A DNA stretch of 10,599 nt from an uncultured Kangiella sp. (GTDB taxonomy: Bacteria > Pseudomonadota > Gammaproteobacteria > Enterobacterales > DSM-103792), in the NCBI GenBank assembly GCA_946481205.1, contig CAMLNB010000120.1, positions 1 through 10,599 on the forward strand, in the 5' to 3' direction. A model generated the notes under the pieces. It ran no database searches, was not told the origin of the DNA, and saw nothing but the letters and a program-made list of their open reading frames with translations. Made by a program: the position numbers and the translations under genes. Below are positions 5,405-10,599 of this stretch, one piece after another. Each line of letters begins with the position of its first letter. The stretch's first letter is position 1.

Positions 5405-5860
5405 ATGTCAACTGATCTCAGCAGTTTGACTGGCGGTCCTCGTTTGCCCGTCAACAACACCGCTGCACCTGCTGCCGGCAATAATGTCGTGAGCTTGCGG
5501 CCTGCCACGCGGCAAAGCATTGCCGCACCCGCAAGCGAGCCCGTAGACAAAGCCACGCAAGTGGCAGCACCGGAAGAAAGCCAGACCAGTCGTATTGAGC
5601 AGCAAAAACAGCAGGATGCCGAAGCCCTGCGCGCCAAGGTTGAAGAGCTCAACCAGAACGCCCAGAGCATCCGCCGCAGCCTGCGTTTCGATGTCGATGA
5701 CGACACGGGGATTACGGTGATTACGGTTCGCGATCGGGAAACGGATGAAGTTATCCGGCAGATCCCGTCGGAAGAATTGCTGGAGCTGGCCCGCTATTTT
5801 GCCGAAGCCAGTGAGAGTCAGGGCGAAAGCAAAGGCTTGTTGTTGCGCGCCGAGGTATGA
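5405..5860 (+). CDS. flaG: FlaG family flagellar protein
   Basis: This 151-residue protein has a disordered Ala/Pro/Thr-rich first part (1-60), a Gln/Glu-rich helical stretch (63-88) and the FlaG domain at about 89-135. The domain shows the family pattern SLRFDVDDDTG, then TVRDRETDEVIRQIPSEELLELA. FlaG sits beside flagellin genes in many polar systems and affects filament length in Pseudomonas and Campylobacter; its biochemical action is not settled. The start ATG has AGGAG at 5394-5398. No promoter is seen in the 99-bp gap before it, so it is probably read through from the flagellin 2 promoter past the GNRA hairpin. Confidence 0.9.
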   Translation: MSTDLSSLTGGPRLPVNNTAAPAAGNNVVSLRPATRQSIAAPASEPVDKATQVAAPEESQTSRIEQQKQQDAEALRAKVEELNQNAQSIRRSLRFDVDDDTGITVITVRDRETDEVIRQIPSEELLELARYFAEASESQGESKGLLLRAEV

Positions 5861-5875
5861 CCGTCAGCTAACGGT
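5860..5875. repeat. 16-bp near-perfect inverted repeat before the fliD promoter
   Basis: ACCGT (5860-5864) and ACGGT (5871-5875) flank CAGCTA, giving a palindrome with one mismatched pair. It begins at the last base of the flaG stop and lies about 25 bp upstream of the sigma-54 -24 element. It could be an activator site or a short hairpin ending flaG. It resembles a FleQ box only in GTCA. Confidence 0.35.
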
Positions 5876-5898
5876 TTCAATGCCAGTTGCATTGGCAG

Positions 5899-5915
5899 CT
5901 GGCACGGGGGTTGCT
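5899..5915 (+). promoter_or_regulatory. Sigma-54 promoter of fliD-fliS-fliT
   Basis: CTGGCACG, four bases, then TTGCT matches the sigma-54 consensus YTGGCACG-N4-TTGCW exactly; GG (5901-5902) and GC (5913-5914) are 12 bp apart. The start site would be near 5926, about 30 nt before the fliD ATG. In Pseudomonas fliD-fliS is likewise activated by FleQ with RpoN, so this is the expected control. Confidence 0.93.
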
Positions 5916-5955
5916 CACCCTCAGTAAAGTCGCGCTGGCCAACGAGGTAATACAT

Positions 5956-7308
5956 ATGGGATTGATATCTGCAGCGGGCTCCGGCTCCGGTCTCGATGTC
6001 GAGTCCATCATCTCCGCCCTGGTCAATGCTGAACGGGCACCGGTCGAACAACGGCTGAATCGCCAGGAAGCGCTGACCCAGACCACGCTGACCGGCATCG
6101 GTCTGCTTTCATCGGCTTTGGGCTCGCTGAAAACCGCGCTCGAGAAACTCGACTCCGCCTCCGATTTCAAACTGCGTTCGACCAGTCTGTCGCAGACCGG
6201 CTTTGTTTCGGTCAGCCCTGGAGCGGCCGCCAGCAGCACCGACTTTTCAGTCGAAGTAGTCAAGCTTGCCACCGGCAGCAAACTGGAGTCTGGTGTTATC
6301 GCCGGCGGGTCCAGTGCGGTATTCGGTGCCGGCACATTAAGCTTTGCTGCAGATGGCAAAAGCTTCTCTGTCGCCGTCGAAGCCACAGACACGCTGACCC
6401 AGATCCGCAACAAGATCAATAATGCCGCCGGAAACATCGGCGTCACCGCCACCATCATCTCGACGGATGCCGGAACCAAGCTGGTTTACAACTCGAAGAT
6501 CACTGGCACCGGCAATGGCCTGACCGTCACCAACAACAATACTGCGCTTGACGCGATTTCTACCAACATGGTCTCGACCCAGGCTGCTGAAGATGGCCAG
6601 ATCAAGATCAATGGCAGCTTGGTAACTAATAGCAGCAATGTCTACACCTCAGCCGTTGCTGACGTCACCATCACCGCACTGAAGGTCAACCCGGTCGGTG
6701 AAACCACCGAAGTCACCATCTCGGAAGACCGCTCGGCCGTCAAGAAAGCGGTTGAAGATTTTGTCAAAGCCTATAACACGGCCTTTGAAGAAATTCGCAA
6801 GCTGACCAACAACGCCGACGGCGCCGAAGGTCCGCTGGCTGCCGACAGTTCAGCACGCAGCATCACCTCACGCCTGCGCAACTTGCTGACCAGCTCGGTC
6901 GGTAGTGTTGATGACACTTACGGCAGCTTGGCAGCCATTGGCATCACGACGTCGCGTACTGGCACATTGAGTCTTGATGCTACAAAACTCGATACCGCGC
7001 TGACGGAAGGCTTGGATGATGTTGTCTCACTGTTTACGGCAGAAGATGGCATCGCCGCCCGTGCCAAATCTTATATCGATTCACAAGTAGGTTCCGCGGG
7101 CGCATTGGCGAGCCGTACGACGACGTTGAACAAGGAGCTGGAGCGCATCTCCGGCCAGCGTGAATCGCTGGCGCTGCGTCTGGAAAAAGTCGAAACCCGA
7201 CTACGCGCGCAATATGGCGCCCTGGATGCCTTGGTCGCTCAGTTCAATGGCACCTCGCAATTTATCAGTCAAAACCTTGCTGCCTTGAATACCGGCAACA
7301 GGAAATAA
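5956..7308 (+). CDS. fliD: Flagellar filament capping protein FliD (HAP2)
   Basis: This 450-residue protein forms the cap at the filament tip and folds incoming flagellin. The open frame extends upstream to 5887, but ATG 5956 gives the typical start MGLISAAGSGSGLDVESII, has GAGG at 5944-5947, and lies downstream of the sigma-54 start site; upstream starts would not be on that message. The FliD N-terminal domain covers about 9-107, a flagellin-IN-type segment follows at about 145-190, and the FliD C-terminal domain with a long coiled coil (about 384-435, LNKELERISGQRESLALRLEKV in part) closes the protein. Length is normal for polar-type FliD. It heads a likely operon with fliS 32 bp downstream. 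Confidence 0.95.
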   Translation: MGLISAAGSGSGLDVESIISALVNAERAPVEQRLNRQEALTQTTLTGIGLLSSALGSLKTALEKLDSASDFKLRSTSLSQTGFVSVSPGAAASSTDFSVEVVKLATGSKLESGVIAGGSSAVFGAGTLSFAADGKSFSVAVEATDTLTQIRNKINNAAGNIGVTATIISTDAGTKLVYNSKITGTGNGLTVTNNNTALDAISTNMVSTQAAEDGQIKINGSLVTNSSNVYTSAVADVTITALKVNPVGETTEVTISEDRSAVKKAVEDFVKAYNTAFEEIRKLTNNADGAEGPLAADSSARSITSRLRNLLTSSVGSVDDTYGSLAAIGITTSRTGTLSLDATKLDTALTEGLDDVVSLFTAEDGIAARAKSYIDSQVGSAGALASRTTTLNKELERISGQRESLALRLEKVETRLRAQYGALDALVAQFNGTSQFISQNLAALNTGNRK

Positions 7309-7340
7309 ACTCTCTTCCCGCTGTACTGGAGAATCGTTAC

Positions 7341-7772
7341 ATGTCCATGCAATACGCCAAGCAGTACGCCAAAATCAGTGCCGCCTCGGAAACCGAATCG
7401 GCCGATCCGCACCGCTTGATCCAGATGCTGATCGATGGCGCGTTGGCCAAGCTGATTGTTGCCAAGGCCATGATGGAACGCCGCGACGCTGCCAAAAAAG
7501 GCGAAAATGTCAGCTGGGCCATTTCCATTATCGGTGGCCTGCAAGCCAGTCTGGATATGCAAAAAGGTGGCGAAATCGCCCAGACGCTCAACGCCCTATA
7601 CGAGTACATGACCGTGCGCCTGGCTCAGGCTAATGCCAGCAATGATGTGTCCGGCCTTGACGAAGTGATTCATTTGATGAAAACCATCAAGGAAGGCTGG
7701 GATGGCATTCGGCCGCAAGCAACTGAAATGTTCAACGGTTCAGCCAACACGACCGATCGCGCGTCCGCATGA
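7341..7772 (+). CDS. fliS: Flagellin export chaperone FliS
   Basis: This 143-residue cytoplasmic helical protein binds the C-terminal end of flagellin, prevents early polymerisation and guides it to the export gate. Family features are the start YAKQYAKIS, the SADPHRLIQMLIDGAL helix, MERRDAAKKGENVSWAISII and KGGEIAQTLNALYEYMTVRL (about 75-94). GGAG lies upstream of the ATG at 7341. The final ATGA is shared with the next gene, so translation of the two is probably coupled. Two flagellins are available as clients. Confidence 0.95.
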   Translation: MSMQYAKQYAKISAASETESADPHRLIQMLIDGALAKLIVAKAMMERRDAAKKGENVSWAISIIGGLQASLDMQKGGEIAQTLNALYEYMTVRLAQANASNDVSGLDEVIHLMKTIKEGWDGIRPQATEMFNGSANTTDRASA

Positions 7773-8083
7773 GCCCTGCCCTGATCCACATTCTGGATCT
7801 GAGCAAGCAGCTGCAAGCGCTTGCTCAGGAACAGGACTGGACACACATGCTGCAGGTGGCGCGGACACGCCAGCAGCAATTGGAAAGCTATTTTCGGTTA
7901 GACCCGTTACCTGATGCCGCGGATATCGTGCAAACCGCGCTGCAGGACGTACAGCAGACCGATCATGCGTTATCGCTGTTGGCGAGTCAGCACCGACAGC
8001 ATCTGTTGCAGGATGCAGTGGACCTTCGCCAGCGCTGGCAAAGTTCAAATGCTTATCAAGGCGTGCAGAATCTGGATGTGTAG
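7769..8083 (+). CDS. fliT: FliT-like flagellar chaperone
   Basis: This is a 104-residue, Gln/Leu-rich, apparently all-helical protein whose ATG overlaps the fliS stop by ATGA. Sequence signals are weak, as is usual for FliT; the call rests on size, helical heptad-like pattern (LDLSKQLQALAQEQDWTHML near the start) and position directly after fliS, where fliT is found in many genomes. FliT-type proteins bind the C-terminal region of FliD and deliver it for export. In Pseudomonas this slot is held by fleP, a different small protein, which remains an alternative. It is the last gene of the sigma-54-driven unit; no clear terminator follows. Confidence 0.65.
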   Translation: MSPALIHILDLSKQLQALAQEQDWTHMLQVARTRQQQLESYFRLDPLPDAADIVQTALQDVQQTDHALSLLASQHRQHLLQDAVDLRQRWQSSNAYQGVQNLDV

Positions 8084-8417
8084 GCGTTTCTGATACGTCA
8101 TTTCATGCATGCCGGCATCGCCAATGCAGCCTCGCAAGGCCTGCTGTGCCAGCTCGATTAAACGACTCACCTTCATACGACCCCAAGGGCGCCAACTTCT
8201 GGCCCTTCCAGCCTTTATCGCTGACAAGATCCGCGGCAGTGCGGCAAACTCGCACGCGGCAACTCGTTGCCGGCTCTTGCCTCCCGCTATTCACCCGCGA
8301 ACGCTGACACGCTACAACTGTCATGCGCCGCACACCCCATCAAGCAAGCACCACTTGACCCAACCGACAGAACTGACCAAGCTGATGATGTGATCGGTGC
8401 CATCATCAGGAGCGCTC
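8084..8417. other. Gap without a recognisable gene between fliT and the GNAT gene
   Basis: I find no convincing gene, sigma-54 or sigma-28 promoter, or terminator with a T-tract in this 334-bp stretch. Small structures are a 10-bp palindrome ATGCCGGCAT (8109-8118) and a hairpin GGCAA-CTCG-TTGCC near 8260. Two short minus-strand frames cover part of it but give no recognisable protein. It has no TTCTCAG element. Confidence 0.5.
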
Positions 8418-8915
8418 GTGGCCGTGACCTTATCTGCCGCTGGTGAACTGTCCATTCGGCTCGCAACGACCGCCGATCTGCCGTTCATAGTTGCGGGCGC
8501 ACAGCAACTGGCCGAGCAAGAGCTGCAGCAAGGCGTCAGCTTGCCGCTGCAGGCCGATTTCAACGTGCGAATCGAACGCTATTTTGCCGAACTCATTGCA
8601 GCACCAACGGCACTGGTGCTGATCGCCGAACGCAATGGCCGCTTGCTCGGCTATATCGCCGGCAGCCTGCAGGCCATGCCCAACGATTTCACCACCGCAA
8701 CGCTGTACGGCCACATTCAAGTGTTATGGATCGAGCAGGAGGCGCGCCGGCTGCATTTGGGCAAAACCCTGGTCGATTTGTTCGAAGCCACCCTGCGCGA
8801 TCAAGGCGTTCACCACATCGACACTCAGCACGCCCATAGCAATCTGCCGGCGGTGCTGTTCTGGCAAAACTGCGGCTATGCGCCGGTCAGTACCACGCTG
8901 CGGAAGAAACTCTAA
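8418..8915 (+). CDS. GNAT family N-acetyltransferase
   Basis: This 165-residue protein is read from GTG 8418, chosen because AGGAG (8408-8412) lies five bases before it; a GTG at 8397 would add seven residues but has no ribosome-binding site. It shows the GNAT fold order: SIRLATTADLPFI (12-24), the beta hairpin ALVLIAERNGRLLGYIAGS (65-83), the acetyl-CoA loop RRLHLGK (110-116, R-x-x-L-G-K) followed by a helix, and the closing LPAVLFWQNCGYAP (143-156). Such enzymes move acetyl from acetyl-CoA to an amine on a sugar, small molecule or protein. The substrate cannot be read from sequence. Its place between fliT and a sigma-54-driven glycosyltransferase suggests flagellin or flagellin-sugar acetylation. 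No promoter of its own is clear. Confidence 0.85.
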   Translation: MAVTLSAAGELSIRLATTADLPFIVAGAQQLAEQELQQGVSLPLQADFNVRIERYFAELIAAPTALVLIAERNGRLLGYIAGSLQAMPNDFTTATLYGHIQVLWIEQEARRLHLGKTLVDLFEATLRDQGVHHIDTQHAHSNLPAVLFWQNCGYAPVSTTLRKKL

Positions 8916-8951
8916 ATCGCATCGCAATGCCATGGCCGCGCGGAAGTGCCG

Positions 8952-8966
8952 TGGCACCCTTCTTGC
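8952..8966 (+). promoter_or_regulatory. Sigma-54 promoter of the TPR glycosyltransferase gene
   Basis: TGGCACC, four bases, then TTGC matches the sigma-54 consensus TGGCACG-N4-TTGC at all but one position, with GG (8953-8954) and GC (8965-8966) 12 bp apart. The start site would be near 8978, leaving a leader of about 94 nt with a 9-bp hairpin. It places the glycosyltransferase in the same sigma-54 class as fliD. Confidence 0.8.
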
Positions 8967-9010
8967 CTACGCTCTTGGTAACGCCAATCGTGTGCGTCCT
9001 GTTGCCGTAC

Positions 9011-9033
9011 CTGCCGTGTCTAGCACACGGCAG
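9011..9033 (+). promoter_or_regulatory. 9-bp hairpin in the leader of the glycosyltransferase gene
   Basis: CTGCCGTGT (9011-9019) pairs perfectly with ACACGGCAG (9025-9033) around CTAGC. It lies about 40 bases before the start codon and has no T-tract. It might affect translation; nothing in it resembles the TTCTCAG elements. Confidence 0.45.
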
Positions 9034-9071
9034 CCAGGCCGTGACCCGCCCGTTGCAATGAGACAAGACCC

Positions 9072-10599
9072 ATGCAACTCGCCTCGCTGAGCTATGAAGA
9101 TGCGCTGCAACACGCCCAGCACTTGCTGTTCACAGCCCAACATCTGAAAGCCGTGCAATTGTCGCGGCATCTGCTGCAACAGCGCCCGGGCGATCCGGTG
9201 CCCTATTACATTCTTGGTCTCGCATTGACTCAGCAGAACGAATACGCCGTGGCACGAGAAGCGCTGTCGCTGGCCTTGCGTCTGGCGCCACAACAAGCGG
9301 AACTGTGGCTGGCGCTCGGCAAAACCCATGACGGCGAACAAGACTATGCCCGCGCCCAGCAGGCCTACCAAAACGGCTTGCAGCATGCACCGCAGCATTT
9401 GCCATTGCTGTACGCTGCGGCGCGCAATCTGGAAGCCCAGCAACATGAGCACAATGCGCTGCCGCTGTACCGGCAGATGACAGAGCTGGCACCGGCTGAC
9501 ACGCTGGCTCGCGAAGGACTGTGGCGTTGTCTGCGCAATCTTCAACTGCGTGACGAACTGCTGCAACCGGAAAAAGCGGCACAAGCCGAAACCCCGATTC
9601 TGCGCATCATCCGGGCCAAGACATTGATCGAACTGGGCACTGATGCCTCGCTCAGTGAAGCCGAGAACCTGCTGCAGCACACACTGGTGAGCGAACCCGA
9701 TCGGGCCGACGCATTGGCGGCGCTGAGTTTGCTCTACCGCGTGCGCGGCGCGTTTGATCGCTGCTTGCCGATTGCCCGGCGTTTGGTCGAGATTCAGCCC
9801 GATCGCACTGAAGGCTATCTCGGTTGCATCGAGTCCTTGATTGCCGCGGATCGCGACGAGGAAGCCTGGGCCATCGGCAAACAAGCCGCTGCCCGCTCCG
9901 GCTCGCACGCAATGTCCCTGCATGCAGCGGCGTTCATCGCCCAGATCCCGCTATCCACCGACCATATCCAACGGCAACGCCAACGCGCTCGTGATGGCAT
10001 TCAGAAGTTGCTGGCCACCGGGGTAAAAAGCAACAACCCGCTCCGTGAAGCGCCACTGACTTATTTCTACTTTGCTTATCACGGCAACAACAACAAGCAA
10101 CTGCTGAGCTACATCGCTGACAGTCTGCGCAAGCTGGCGCCACCATTGAGCTATGAAGCGAAGCATGTTCGGCAGCCACGAACAGACGGACCACTACGCA
10201 TCGCTTTTGTCTCAACGTTCATGCGCGATCATCCGGTTGGTCGTTGCTATCAACCTCTGTTGGCGGCGCTTGCCGAGCAAGCCGATATGGCGGTGCGTGT
10301 TTACACCCGACTCAAAGAGGGCGACCCCATCCAGCAAACCATGCGCGACCAGCAGATTGCGGTCGAAGCACTGCCAATGGCACTGGCCGAAGCGCGCGCC
10401 ACCATTGAAAGCTTCCAACCGGATGTGCTGCTGTACGGCGACATCGGCATGGACAACTTCACCTACTATTTGGCGTTCTCTCGACTGGCTGCGTTGCAAT
10501 GCCTGTTGCCCGGTCATCCGGAAACCAGCGGCATCGACACCATAGACTACCTGATCACCCAGAAGGATTTGGAAGGCCCGAAGCCGGAATCGCGCTACC
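9072..10599 (+). CDS. TPR-containing OGT/SPINDLY-type (GT41) glycosyltransferase, 3' end cut by the window
   Basis: The first 509 residues are present and the frame is open to the edge. Residues about 43-155 form TPR helices (VPYYILGLALTQQNEY, AELWLALGKTHDGEQDYARA), with more helical repeats at about 185-290. The GT41 catalytic region starts near 374 with PLRIAFVSTFMRDHPVGR; His387 aligns with the conserved His of human OGT (HP motif). A second block, LLPGHPETSGIDTIDYLIT (479-497), corresponds to the WLGYPGTSG---DY block of the family, with GHPE in place of GYPG. Such enzymes move GlcNAc or related sugars from a UDP donor to Ser/Thr of a protein. The start ATG has only a weak GAG nine bases upstream; GTG 9042 is an alternative. 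The sigma-54 promoter and the flagellar neighbours make flagellin the likely acceptor, which is inference. Confidence 0.88.
   Translation, partial: MQLASLSYEDALQHAQHLLFTAQHLKAVQLSRHLLQQRPGDPVPYYILGLALTQQNEYAVAREALSLALRLAPQQAELWLALGKTHDGEQDYARAQQAYQNGLQHAPQHLPLLYAAARNLEAQQHEHNALPLYRQMTELAPADTLAREGLWRCLRNLQLRDELLQPEKAAQAETPILRIIRAKTLIELGTDASLSEAENLLQHTLVSEPDRADALAALSLLYRVRGAFDRCLPIARRLVEIQPDRTEGYLGCIESLIAADRDEEAWAIGKQAAARSGSHAMSLHAAAFIAQIPLSTDHIQRQRQRARDGIQKLLATGVKSNNPLREAPLTYFYFAYHGNNNKQLLSYIADSLRKLAPPLSYEAKHVRQPRTDGPLRIAFVSTFMRDHPVGRCYQPLLAALAEQADMAVRVYTRLKEGDPIQQTMRDQQIAVEALPMALAEARATIESFQPDVLLYGDIGMDNFTYYLAFSRLAALQCLLPGHPETSGIDTIDYLITQKDLEGPKPESRY

Noticed and set aside
8013..8080. Sigma-54 promoter before the GNAT gene (CTGGCA ... 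TGC)
   Set aside because: Spacing between GG and GC does not fit, and it lies inside the fliT-like coding region far from the GNAT start.
8967..9923. 318-codon minus-strand open frame opposite the glycosyltransferase
   Set aside because: The plus strand encodes clear TPR and GT41 motifs in one uninterrupted frame; the minus frame is Gln/Arg/Cys-rich and unlike any protein.

Overview
This window is a flagellar filament locus of a GC-rich gammaproteobacterium, probably polarly flagellated. The evidence is the N-terminal part of a FleQ-type master regulator (a family centred on Pseudomonas, Vibrio and their relatives), sigma-28 promoters on two flagellin genes, and sigma-54 (-24/-12) promoters on later genes. 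I cannot name the genus from sequence alone.

Layout. Positions 1-458 (minus strand) hold the start of fleQ, which runs off the left edge. Positions 459-1337 hold no recognisable gene; they contain a possible fleQ promoter, a minus-strand intrinsic terminator and a 50-bp-spaced direct repeat carrying two small stem-loops. A sigma-28 promoter (1338-1364) drives flagellin 1 (1631-3163) through a leader of about 260 nt. A possible 58-residue ORF overlaps the end of flagellin 1, followed by two strong hairpins. A second sigma-28 promoter (3615-3641) drives flagellin 2 (3824-5305) through a leader of about 175 nt. Then come flaG, a near-consensus sigma-54 promoter, fliD (filament cap), fliS (flagellin chaperone) and a fliT-like gene overlapping fliS by four bases. 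After a 334-bp gap come a GNAT acetyltransferase and, behind another sigma-54 promoter, a TPR protein with an OGT/SPINDLY-type (GT41) glycosyltransferase domain that runs off the right edge.

How the genes fit together. FleQ with sigma-54 would activate fliD-fliS-fliT and the glycosyltransferase; sigma-28 would make the two flagellins late. FliS and FliT escort flagellin and cap subunits to the export gate, FliD caps the growing filament, and FlaG probably affects filament length. The glycosyltransferase, and perhaps the GNAT enzyme, are candidates for flagellin modification.

The most unusual thing here is not a protein. The heptamer TTCTCAG occurs eight times on the plus strand and, as far as I can see by reading, never on the minus strand or inside a recognised gene. 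In nearly every case it is the loop of a stem-loop whose stem sequence differs from copy to copy. The stem-loops are arrayed about four per leader in both flagellin mRNAs, with a near-matching hairpin at each predicted transcript start. One more sits after flagellin 1 and two sit in the upstream direct repeat. Conserved loops on diverged but complementary stems point to an RNA element recognised by a protein or small RNA, apparently for coordinating flagellin expression. I do not recognise it as a described element.
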